Below, piece after piece: positions 16,882-25,189 of a stretch of 64,000 bases of DNA. Within the stretch, counting starts at the first letter, position 1. Each line of letters starts with the position of its first letter. The notes beneath the pieces were generated by a model. The model was not told the origin of the DNA and did not search any database. It saw only the letters and a list, made by a program, of their open reading frames with translations. The translations under genes and the position numbers were made by a program. The DNA is from an uncultured Pseudomonadota bacterium (GTDB taxonomy: Bacteria; Pseudomonadota; Alphaproteobacteria; UBA3830): contig CACXWU010000010.1 of assembly GCA_902771535.1 (NCBI GenBank), positions 1 to 64,000 of the forward strand. Reading direction: 5' to 3'.

Positions 16882-17403
16882 ATGATTTTAACCGGTAGCG
16901 AAATTTTAAAAAATTACGAAGAAAAAAGAATAATAATTGATCCGTTTAACAGAGATCAGCTGAACCCGAATTCCTATAACTTTACCTTGGGCAACAAGCT
17001 TTTGGTTTATAACGATTATGTTTTGGATGTAAAAAAAGAAAATCCAGCCAGAGAGTTGGAAATTCCGGAAGAAGGTTTGACCTTGGCGCCGGGTACGGTT
17101 TACCTGGGCCACACGAAAGAAGTGATTGGCAGTGAGTATTTTGTTCCTGTCATCAGAGGACGTTCATCCATAGGACGTTTGGGGTTATTCATTAACATTA
17201 CCGCGGATTTGATTGATGTCGGGGCAATCGGGCAGGTGACTTTACAGTTGAATGCCGTCCAGCCTGTAACCATATATCCGGGAATGCAGATCGGACAGGT
17301 GACTTTCTGGGCTGTTTCCGGAGATGTGAAAAAGTACGATGGGCGTTATCAAAATTCCATGGGACCAGTTGCATCGAAAATGTACGAAGATTTTCGAAAA
17401 TAA
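16882..17403 (+). CDS. dcd: dCTP deaminase-family protein, paralogue 2, with catalytic Glu replaced by Gln
   Basis: 173 residues of the same fold as the preceding gene: GRSSIGRLGLF, then the canonical-looking loop DLIDVGAIGQ and PGMQIGQVTFW. The residue aligned with the catalytic Glu138 of E. coli Dcd is Gln here (VTLQLNAVQP). In characterised family members this Glu activates water for deamination, so this copy may be a non-deaminating partner, a dUTPase-like variant or a regulatory subunit. The ribosome binding site is GAGGAG. The pair probably arose by tandem duplication and diverged in a complementary way: copy 1 kept the Glu, copy 2 kept the loop. Confidence 0.8.
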   Translation: MILTGSEILKNYEEKRIIIDPFNRDQLNPNSYNFTLGNKLLVYNDYVLDVKKENPARELEIPEEGLTLAPGTVYLGHTKEVIGSEYFVPVIRGRSSIGRLGLFINITADLIDVGAIGQVTLQLNAVQPVTIYPGMQIGQVTFWAVSGDVKKYDGRYQNSMGPVASKMYEDFRK

Positions 17404-17476
17404 GGTACTGAAAAATCGGAGCGAAGTTTGCGTTTGGGAATTTGTTAACCCAAGAAACCTGGGGGAATGATTAAGA

Positions 17477-19101
17477 ATGGGGAAGCTGAAAGCGAAGAGT
17501 GGAGATAGATTTTATTCCTGGTGGATTGGTCTAAGTCACAAATCTCGGGTGCGCTTTTCTTTCATTGTCCTTGGGTTGTGTTCAGCTTTAAGTTTTGTGT
17601 CCCCTGTTGGTTATGAAATTACTGAAGAGACTGCTGTATTTGACGATTTCTTGGGATTTTTCTTTATTGCACTATTTGGATTTTGTTTTGTGGTTTTTTA
17701 TATTGGCTTTTTTACTTCATTGGTGCTCTATATTGGTTGGTTTATCCGCTGACTATAGATCTTAATCTTCACTGTGTGTTAATTCCGTTTGCATTGATTG
17801 CAATTCCGACGTATTTAGCGGTTCCGTTGTTGCTGCCGGTGTACATCACGAAGAAGTTCTGCGAAAATGTCTGGATTTCAGCCTTTGTTTTTGCGACATT
17901 AACCTGTTTGGTTATGTATTTGCAAGGACATTATGCGCCTGGATTTCCTTGGGCTCTTCCCGGATATGTTTGGGGTCATAATCTCAATCTTATGCAAGGC
18001 CTAAGTATTTGGGGAATATACGGGCAGACCTTTTTTACGTTGCTTATGGGAAGTATCTTTGGAGTATTTATAGTTGGCCTTAAAGATAATTCCACCAGCG
18101 AAGCGGAGGAACTATCAGAAATTGAGGTTCTTGAAAAATTTCGTAGGTCGGAAATTAATTTCTCTGAGGAGTTAAAAAAGGTCGATTTCAAAAAAAGTGG
18201 TCTTTCTTTTACAATTCTTCTTGTTTCATTTTCATCATTATCTGTTTTCGGAAATATACGACTTTCAGAAAATCCGATGAAGTATACGTCGTACAAAATT
18301 CGATGCGTTCAAGGCAGCATTCATCAAAAGAATAAAATGAACAGAAATTTGTCTGCTCATAATTTAAATCTGTATTTAAATTTGAGTCAAATGAAGTCAG
18401 AACGCGATAATTGGAATCCCGATTTTGTGATTTGGCCTGAAGCAAGTGTTCCTTACCTGTTTACGGATAAATCCAAGACGCTGACTGAAAAATTGGCGGG
18501 TGTAGTGCCGCCTGACGGATACTTATTGACGGGGGCGGTGAGAAAGGATTCCGTTAGCGGGGATATTTACAACAGCGTAATCGTTTTGAATGAATTCGGA
18601 AAAAATGTCACAAATTATGATAAAAAACATCTTGTGCCTTTCGGCGAATACATTCCGTTTCGCAGATTTATTCCCGATGTTTTTGCTCCGATTGCTAACA
18701 GTATCGGAGATTTTGCTGTGGGAAAAAATTCCAACGTAATAGATCTTAAAGGGGTGAAAATGGCTTTAACCGTGTGTTATGAAGCTATATTTCCGGGCGA
18801 GTTTATATCGAGTGACTCCGATATTGATGTTATCGTGAATATCACCAATGATGCTTGGTTTGGACATACATCAGAACCAGCACAACATTTGAATATTGTA
18901 AGAGCAAGAGCGATAGAAGAAGGAGTTCCTCTTATACGAGTGACGAATTTCGGAATCAGTGCGGTTTTTGATGCTTATGGCAGAAAAGTTGATTTTTTGA
19001 GAACGGATGAAGTCGGAGTTATAGATTGTTATATTCCGAAAAAGATCGAAAAAACTTTTTTTCGAAAATTTTTTATGGATAAAATGAAATTAAAACAGTA
19101 G
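17477..19101 (+). pseudogene. lnt: Apolipoprotein N-acyltransferase, interrupted by a frameshift
   Basis: Lnt adds the third acyl chain to lipoproteins in the inner membrane. The N-terminal part (17477 to about 17690) is in one frame, and the rest (open from 17644 to 19101) is one base back. The switch falls in the T-rich stretch 17655-17700, where the needed membrane motif FIGALYWL is readable only in the second frame. Downstream all catalytic parts are intact: Glu in WPEASVPY, Lys in KKHLVPFGEYIPF and Cys in TVCYEAIFP. The second frame has no convincing start. Either the gene is a recent pseudogene, the assembly has a homopolymer error in the T6 run at 17693-17698, or slippage restores the frame. 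The window contains at least two lipoproteins that would be Lnt substrates. Confidence 0.85.
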
Positions 19102-19215
19102 GATACGTTTTGATGAATGCAGAAAAGCGAAAAAGCTAAAATATTTTTTATGAAATTAATAATTTATTTGAATATTAATGAGAATATTAAATAGAATTAA
19201 TGATAGGAGAATGTT

Positions 19216-20463
19216 ATGGAAAGATCAGATAAAGACGGTACTTTGCGTTGTTCCTTTTGCGGAAAGACTCAGCATGAAGTAAAGAAGCTTATCGTTGGTC
19301 CTACTGTATACATATGTGATGAATGCATTGAGTTGTGTGCAGGAATAATTTCCGATGCAGAACCTGCGGACTCTTTGAAAAAGAATAATGAATTACCATC
19401 TCCTAAAGAAATTTGCAAAACTTTGGATGATTACATAATCGGACAGGACAAGGCAAAGAAGGTTCTGTCGGTTGCTATATATAATCACTATAAAAGATTA
19501 AATTGTGGTGCCAAGAGCACGGACGTGGAGCTCTCGAAGTCAAACGTTTTGTTGGTGGGGCCGACTGGTACCGGAAAAACGTTGCTCGCTCAGACATTAG
19601 CCAGAATAATTGATGTTCCTTTCACCATGGCGGATGCAACGACTCTTACCGAGGCGGGATATGTTGGAGAGGATGTCGAAAATATCATTCTGAAATTGCT
19701 GCAGGCGGCGGATTATAATGTTGAAAGAGCACAAAAAGGAATTGTTTATATTGATGAGATCGATAAGATTTCGAAAAAATCTGACAACCCATCCATTACG
19801 AGAGATGTTTCGGGAGAGGGTGTACAGCAGGCTTTGTTAAAAATTATGGAAGGCACTATATCGTCCGTTCCTCCTCAGGGAGGCAGAAAGCACCCGCAGC
19901 AGGAATTTTTGCATGTTGACACGACAAATATTTTGTTCATTTGTGGTGGAGCCTTTGCTGGATTAGAGAAGATCATTGAGTCTAGAGGGACGAAGACATC
20001 CATAGGTTTTGAAGCTCAAATTAAAGCAAAAGAAGACAAAAAAGTCGGGGAGATTTTCTCTAAAGTTGAGCCGGAAGATTTGCTTAAGTTCGGATTAATT
20101 CCGGAATTTATCGGAAGATTACCCGTTATCGCTACGCTGAATGATTTGGACGAAGTCGCTTTGGTTTCGATCCTGACTGAACCTAAAAATGCTTTAGTGA
20201 AGCAGTATCAAAAGCTGTTCAGCATGGAGGGGGTTACCCTGACATTTGATGACGAGGCTGTACATCGTATCGCGAAGTTAGCATTGGAAAGGAAAACGGG
20301 TGCAAGGGGGCTGCGCTCCATAATGGAATCTATTTTACTCGACATAATGTATGAGCTGCCGTCCATAAAAAATCTTGAGGAAGTCATTATTACAAAAGAA
20401 GTTATTGATGGAAACAGCAAACCTATATTAAAATACTGCGAAGTGAAAACGGATATTGCGTAG
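19216..20463 (+). CDS. clpX: ATP-dependent Clp protease ATP-binding subunit ClpX
   Basis: AAA+ unfoldase that feeds substrates to ClpP. The N-terminal zinc-binding domain (CSFCGK...CDEC, residues 11-40) recruits substrates and adaptors. Walker A GPTGTGKT, Walker B YIDEIDKI, the [13 protein letters not shown] pore region and sensor 2 ([12 protein letters not shown]) are present. The IGF-type loop that docks ClpP reads IGF in TSIGFEA. The 415 residues are normal. clpP, usually immediately upstream, is absent; the broken lnt gene is there instead. lon follows after 9 bp. Confidence 0.97.
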   Translation: MERSDKDGTLRCSFCGKTQHEVKKLIVGPTVYICDECIELCAGIISDAEPADSLKKNNELPSPKEICKTLDDYIIGQDKAKKVLSVAIYNHYKRLNCGAKSTDVELSKSNVLLVGPTGTGKTLLAQTLARIIDVPFTMADATTLTEAGYVGEDVENIILKLLQAADYNVERAQKGIVYIDEIDKISKKSDNPSITRDVSGEGVQQALLKIMEGTISSVPPQGGRKHPQQEFLHVDTTNILFICGGAFAGLEKIIESRGTKTSIGFEAQIKAKEDKKVGEIFSKVEPEDLLKFGLIPEFIGRLPVIATLNDLDEVALVSILTEPKNALVKQYQKLFSMEGVTLTFDDEAVHRIAKLALERKTGARGLRSIMESILLDIMYELPSIKNLEEVIITKEVIDGNSKPILKYCEVKTDIA

Positions 20464-20472
20464 GAGACAGTT

Positions 20473-22788
20473 TTGAAAAATAGTTATCCAGTCCTGACTG
20501 TGCGAGATATAGTCATATTTCCGCATGTAGTTGTTCCTTTATTCGTAGGACGGTCAAGGTCCATAAAAGCTTTGGAAGCGGCGATGGATCAAGACAAAAA
20601 GGTAATTTTTCTAAGCCAGAAGAATGTACAAGATGAAGAACCTAGATTTGGTGATCTGTATCATGTCGGAGTGCTGGGCAATATATTGCAAATGCTAAAT
20701 CTTCCGGATGGATCGGTAAAAATTCTTGTTGACGGAATAGATAGAGTCAGGGTTTCCGATTATAGGGAAGAAGACGGGTATTGTTCGGGGAAATGCGAAG
20801 TTTTGGAAAAGGAAAATTATAACGAAATCGAGGTTGAAGCCTATAGTCGCATGGTTTTGGAACAATTCGAGATTTATTCGCGGTTGAATAAAAGAATTTC
20901 CCTGGACACTATAAATGCCGTCAAGAATTTGCAATCTCCGGATGACATAATTGACGTTATCGCGGCGCATCTAACTCTGAAAGTTCAGGATAAACAAAAC
21001 CTTCTAGAAGATACCAATATTTTACGTCGATTCGAAAAATTGCTGAAATTCCTCGAGGCGGAGATCGATGTCATTCATGTGGAAAAGAAGATTCGCAATC
21101 GAGTTAAAAAGCAGATGGAGAAGAGCCAGAAGGATTATTACCTGAATGAGCAAATAAAAGCCATCCAAAAGGAACTCGGCGACACTGATTTTGTGCTTGA
21201 TGATACGAAGGAATTTGAGGAAAAAGCTCAGAAGGTTAAGTTGTCCAAGGAAGCGCGAGAAAAATTTCAGTCGGAATTGAAGAAATTGAAAAACATGCCG
21301 CCGATGTCTCCGGAGGCGACGGTGGTGAGAAATTATTTGGATTGGTTGCTGACGATTCCTTGGAAAGTAAAAACCAATATAAAAAGAGATTTAAAAGAGG
21401 CCAAGAAAATTTTGGACGAGGATCATTACGGACTGGAAAATGTGAAAGAGCGGATTCTCGAATTTTTATCGGTTCAAAAAAGAGTGGGGAAGATAAAAGG
21501 ATCGATCCTTTGCTTTATGGGACCTCCGGGGGTTGGTAAGACGTCGCTGGCAAAATCGATTGCAAAGGCAACAGGTCGTAATTATGTGAGAATTTCATTA
21601 GGTGGAGTTCGCGATGAATCTGAAATCCGGGGTCATCGCCGTACTTATATAGGGTCTATGCCGGGAAAAATTATCTCCAGCATGAAAAAGGCAAAGTCGT
21701 CAAATCCGTTGTTTCTTCTGGATGAGATAGATAAGGTCGGGTCGGATTGGAAGGGCGATCCTGCAAGCGCTCTGTTGGAAGTTCTTGATCCCGAGCAGAA
21801 CAGTAATTTTAATGATCACTATCTTGAAGTCGACTATGATTTGTCTGACGTAATGTTTATCACCACCGCCAACAGTTATGATATGCCAAGTCCTCTGCTG
21901 GACAGACTCGAAATCATAAAGCTTTCCGGATATACCGAAATGGAAAAGTTCGAGATAGCCAAGAGGCATTTGCTTCCGAAGCAGATGGAAGAGAATGGCT
22001 TGAAGGCTGCGGAACTCACCATATCCGATGATACTATTATGAAATTGATCAGAGACTATACCAGAGAGGCGGGGGTCAGAAATCTTGAAAGGGAGATTTC
22101 TAAAATTGCCCGTAAAGTTGTGAAGGAATTGACTGAAAATTCGGAGTTAAATACAGTTTCAATCGATCTCAAAAACCTGGAGAAATACGCTGGAATTGCT
22201 AAATTTAAGCGGCAGGATATCGAAGACAAAAATTTAGTTGGAGTTGTGACTGGGCTGGCTTGGACTGAGGTTGGCGGAGAATTACTTTCGATCGAAGCAG
22301 TAGCTGTTCCAGGAAAGGGGAAAACTATTCTTACGGGAAAGCTCGGTGATGTGATGCAGGAGTCCATTCAGGCGGCAATAAGTTTTGTGAGGTCTCGTGC
22401 GAAAACTTTCGGAATTGATCCAAAAGTGTTTGAAGAAAGTGATATTCACGTTCACGTTCCGGAAGGAGCCACTCCGAAAGATGGTCCATCGGCAGGTGTT
22501 GCAATGATTACCAGCTTGGTGTCCAGCTTGACGTCGGTTCCGATCAGGAGAGATGTGGCCATGACAGGAGAAATTACTCTGCGCGGAAGAGTTCTTCCGA
22601 TCGGAGGTCTGAAAGAGAAGTTGTTGGCTGCTCACAGAGGCGGGATCAAGACGGTTTTGATTCCGAAAGCGAATGAATCGGATTTACAGGACATTCCGAA
22701 GTGCATTCTCGACGATCTTGAGATAGTTAAAGCAGAGGTTGTGGACGAAGTTCTCGCTGTAGCTCTGGAACACCCTATCGCTTCTTAA
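20473..22788 (+). CDS. lon: ATP-dependent protease Lon
   Basis: Homohexameric AAA+ serine protease that degrades misfolded and regulatory proteins. The 771 residues show the N-terminal LAN domain (to about 200), a coiled region with DYYLNEQIKAIQKELG, Walker A GPPGVGKTSLAKS, Walker B FLLDEIDK, and the C-terminal protease domain with catalytic Ser in PKDGPSAGVAM and Lys in the KEKLLAAHRGG segment. The start is a TTG at 20473, supported by GGAG 7 bases upstream; no ATG is nearby. A terminator follows. Confidence 0.97.
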   Translation: MKNSYPVLTVRDIVIFPHVVVPLFVGRSRSIKALEAAMDQDKKVIFLSQKNVQDEEPRFGDLYHVGVLGNILQMLNLPDGSVKILVDGIDRVRVSDYREEDGYCSGKCEVLEKENYNEIEVEAYSRMVLEQFEIYSRLNKRISLDTINAVKNLQSPDDIIDVIAAHLTLKVQDKQNLLEDTNILRRFEKLLKFLEAEIDVIHVEKKIRNRVKKQMEKSQKDYYLNEQIKAIQKELGDTDFVLDDTKEFEEKAQKVKLSKEAREKFQSELKKLKNMPPMSPEATVVRNYLDWLLTIPWKVKTNIKRDLKEAKKILDEDHYGLENVKERILEFLSVQKRVGKIKGSILCFMGPPGVGKTSLAKSIAKATGRNYVRISLGGVRDESEIRGHRRTYIGSMPGKIISSMKKAKSSNPLFLLDEIDKVGSDWKGDPASALLEVLDPEQNSNFNDHYLEVDYDLSDVMFITTANSYDMPSPLLDRLEIIKLSGYTEMEKFEIAKRHLLPKQMEENGLKAAELTISDDTIMKLIRDYTREAGVRNLEREISKIARKVVKELTENSELNTVSIDLKNLEKYAGIAKFKRQDIEDKNLVGVVTGLAWTEVGGELLSIEAVAVPGKGKTILTGKLGDVMQESIQAAISFVRSRAKTFGIDPKVFEESDIHVHVPEGATPKDGPSAGVAMITSLVSSLTSVPIRRDVAMTGEITLRGRVLPIGGLKEKLLAAHRGGIKTVLIPKANESDLQDIPKCILDDLEIVKAEVVDEVLAVALEHPIAS

Positions 22789-22837
22789 TAATTTATTTTG
22801 GACAGTCGCCGATTAAATCGGATTTAAAACACAGAAA

Positions 22838-22870
22838 GGACTTTCGTATAAGAAAGTCCCACTTTGCTTT
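22838..22870 (+). terminator. Terminator between lon and the convergent methyltransferase gene
   Basis: A perfect 8-bp inverted repeat, GGACTTTC (22838-22845) and GAAAGTCC (22852-22859), encloses a 6-base loop. A T-rich stretch follows on the plus side. The minus side also runs into T-rich sequence, so it may serve both convergent genes. Confidence 0.6.
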
Positions 22871-22889
22871 TTAAAAAAGAGGAGAGCTA

Positions 22890-23675
22890 TCAGGATTCCG
22901 GTGATTTTTCAGAATCGACCCTATTGTTCTCGTATAAATAAATTCTCTTAATTCTCGGAGTCCTTGCCTTATAATCCCTAACCAATTTTAATTTCATGTA
23001 GAACGGAGAAATTTCGAGGTTTAAAGGTCTGCTGTCTCCAGTTTTTATTTCGGAGTTAACAGGTCCTTGGCTCGGAAAATATATGTCGTTAACTATAATT
23101 GCATATTTAAAGTTTGGAAGTATATGCTCTTTAGCATATATGATACTATCATTATTCCAATACTGAATTACATCCTTTAGAATAAGCAAATCTCCTTTAT
23201 ATTTTGACAGATCTTTGATGTCGTCTACGGTGTCATACGAAACATTTGTTCTCTCATAGTGAAGTTTATTATAAGCGATGATCGAATCAACAATGTCCAA
23301 CCCCAGATATGTTGTATTTTGCGGAAGATTCAGACCTTTGAGTAATTCCCCATAGCCACATCCCATATCGACGATAGTGGAAATGTTATGTTCTGTAATG
23401 AAGTTTTGCAAATAATCTATAAACGGACGGTGTTCTTCAACTTGAGGAATCTCAGTGATGGACACTTCTTCATCCTGTTTGACTGTGTAAATTTTTGTAA
23501 ACACTTCCTTATCTGTTCGTTTATATGCACGGGTAGCTTCGCGATAATCTCGGAAGTGAGCGTTATATGCTACATATACAGCAACGCACGACGCTACTAC
23601 AACAGCTCCTATTAATACTTGTTTTTTTGAACAACACTTGAAACAACCCGTCTTATCATCCTTTTTAGATTTCAT
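22890..23675 (-). CDS. Membrane-anchored SAM-dependent methyltransferase
   Basis: 261 residues. The N-terminus has a cytoplasmic Lys/Cys-rich stretch (residues 1-20) and a single membrane segment (about 21-40, VLIGAVVVASCVAVYVAY), then a class I Rossmann methyltransferase. Motif I is VDMGCGYGELLKGL, YLGLDIVDSII is the acidic SAM-ribose strand, and DLLILKDVIQYW is motif IV. The start is ATG 23675, after GGAGGG; a longer frame from 23726 would begin inside the promoter. The substrate is unknown. By topology the catalytic domain probably faces the periplasm, which would be odd for a SAM enzyme, unless the orientation is N-out. Confidence 0.7.
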   Translation of the reverse strand: MKSKKDDKTGCFKCCSKKQVLIGAVVVASCVAVYVAYNAHFRDYREATRAYKRTDKEVFTKIYTVKQDEEVSITEIPQVEEHRPFIDYLQNFITEHNISTIVDMGCGYGELLKGLNLPQNTTYLGLDIVDSIIAYNKLHYERTNVSYDTVDDIKDLSKYKGDLLILKDVIQYWNNDSIIYAKEHILPNFKYAIIVNDIYFPSQGPVNSEIKTGDSRPLNLEISPFYMKLKLVRDYKARTPRIKRIYLYENNRVDSEKSPES

Positions 23676-23697
23676 GAATCCCTCCAAATTTAATTTT

Positions 23698-23726
23698 ATT
23701 TTAATATGCATATTTTTAAAATTCAA
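23698..23726 (-). promoter_or_regulatory. Promoter of the membrane-anchored methyltransferase gene
   Basis: The minus strand reads TTGAAT, 17 bp, TAAAAT. The predicted start is about 16 nt before ATG 23675, which supports the shorter start. Confidence 0.55.
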
Positions 23727-23842
23727 TCTTATTAACCGGTTTTATTTCAAGAAAATAAGACGTATGGACACGATGGTATCGAATGTTTATTTCACGACTT
23801 GCGTACAATTTACATAATTCTAGTTTAGTCAGCTAAACGAGA

Positions 23843-25189
23843 TTATTTCTCATCCGGGTTTTTTTCTCTCAGCGATTTCAGTTTGCGATGTAATGCAGAT
23901 CTTTCCATTCCCACAAATTCTGCTGTCTTAGATATGTTTCCGGAAAATCTTTCAACTTGAGCGTTCAGGTAATCTGTTTCAAAGGCATTCCGAGCTTCAC
24001 GCAATGGTAATGCAATTAGTTTGGATACATCGAGAGACACGAATTTGTCTCGGGTGCTGGCGGTAAGTTCTGCCGGCAGGTCTTTTTTTGTAATTTGGGT
24101 ATCCTCCAGCGCGTTGATCAAAGAATTTTCTACGATACTTTTCACCTGGTAGACATTTCCCGGCCATTCATAAGTCTGAAGAATCGCACGGCATTCGTCG
24201 GTGAATGGCTTTGATTTTAATCCGAAAAAGCTGTCGGAATTGTCGACATAATAATCTACCAGCGACAGAATATCTTCGCGTCGATTTCTCAGTTCGGGAA
24301 TTTTTATATTTACAATATTTAATCGATAAAACAAATTCTGATTAAAATTGGAAATATCGAGATTTGAATTGTGGCTGCAGATAATTCTCGTATCTATATA
24401 AACATTTCCTCTGTTTTCGATGTAAATTCGTCCTTCCTGGATATATTGCAGAAGACGGCGCTGACAGTCTTGGGATAATTCCGTAACGTTATCCAGGAAC
24501 AGGGTTCCAAAATTTGCTTTTTCGAGATAACCCATGGTCTTATCTTTACCGAATAATTCTATTTCAATTTTATCCTTGGCATCGGAGGAGCAATTAAAAT
24601 GAATAAACGGATAATCTTTCCGCGGAGATTGGCGGTGAATGTACAGAGCTATATTCTCCGCGCCCATTCCGGGATAGGTTTCGATGAATACACGTCCGTT
24701 CGTTTGAGCTGCCTTATCCAGAACGGATTTGAGACCGAGCACAAACGGAGACTTACCGACGTTGATAACTTCCAAATCCACTCTTTTGTTTCTCAATTTC
24801 AGATTTTCTTTGCGCAGACGGTACATCTCTATTGCCTGATTGGCCGTGAGCAACAGTCGATCGATTACGAAAGGTTTTTCAATGAAATCAAAAGCTCCGT
24901 TCTGGATGGCATTGACCGCCACGTCTATTGTTCCATGTCCCGAAATTATCACCACGGGAACTCCGGCATATTGATTTTTTATCTTGTCGAGGATTTTTAA
25001 CCCGGCGGATTCGTCGTCGCCGATCCACAGATCCAAAAAGATCAGATCAAATTCAGTTTTCTTTAAATTCGAAAAAGCTTCGGTTTCGTTGCTGACGGGG
25101 AAGGTCGCATAGCCCTCATCTGAAAGGACGTCAGAGATTAAAGACCGAACCTCGGCATCATCGTCTATGATTAAAATATTATTTTTCAT
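23843..25189 (-). CDS. ntrX: NtrX-type response regulator with degenerate AAA+ domain
   Basis: 448 residues. The receiver domain is intact (IIDDDAEVR at the N-terminus, phospho-acceptor Asp in LIFLDLWIGD, Lys in FIEKPF). The C-terminal Fis-type HTH is the NtrX signature GNISKTAEFVGMERSALHRK. Between them the sigma54-activator AAA+ domain is recognisable but damaged. Walker A is TYPGMGAEN with no Lys, Walker B is LFLDNV instead of LFLDEV, and the GAFTGA loop is absent (LFGKDKTMGYLEKANFG). The missing GAFTGA is, as far as I recall, seen in other NtrX proteins; losing both Walker residues implies no ATPase activity. It probably acts as a phosphorylation-controlled DNA binder. It overlaps ntrY by 11 bases. 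Confidence 0.92.
   Translation of the reverse strand: MKNNILIIDDDAEVRSLISDVLSDEGYATFPVSNETEAFSNLKKTEFDLIFLDLWIGDDESAGLKILDKIKNQYAGVPVVIISGHGTIDVAVNAIQNGAFDFIEKPFVIDRLLLTANQAIEMYRLRKENLKLRNKRVDLEVINVGKSPFVLGLKSVLDKAAQTNGRVFIETYPGMGAENIALYIHRQSPRKDYPFIHFNCSSDAKDKIEIELFGKDKTMGYLEKANFGTLFLDNVTELSQDCQRRLLQYIQEGRIYIENRGNVYIDTRIICSHNSNLDISNFNQNLFYRLNIVNIKIPELRNRREDILSLVDYYVDNSDSFFGLKSKPFTDECRAILQTYEWPGNVYQVKSIVENSLINALEDTQITKKDLPAELTASTRDKFVSLDVSKLIALPLREARNAFETDYLNAQVERFSGNISKTAEFVGMERSALHRKLKSLREKNPDEK

Noticed and set aside
17680-17700. Programmed -1 frameshift in lnt
   Set aside because: The sequence near the switch does not form a canonical X-XXY-YYZ slippery heptamer and the T run is only six long. 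Simple mutation or sequencing error is more likely.
23823-23838. Hairpin GTTTAG/CTAAAC after ntrX as terminator
   Set aside because: The 6-bp stem has no T tract on the ntrX strand, so I cannot call it a terminator.
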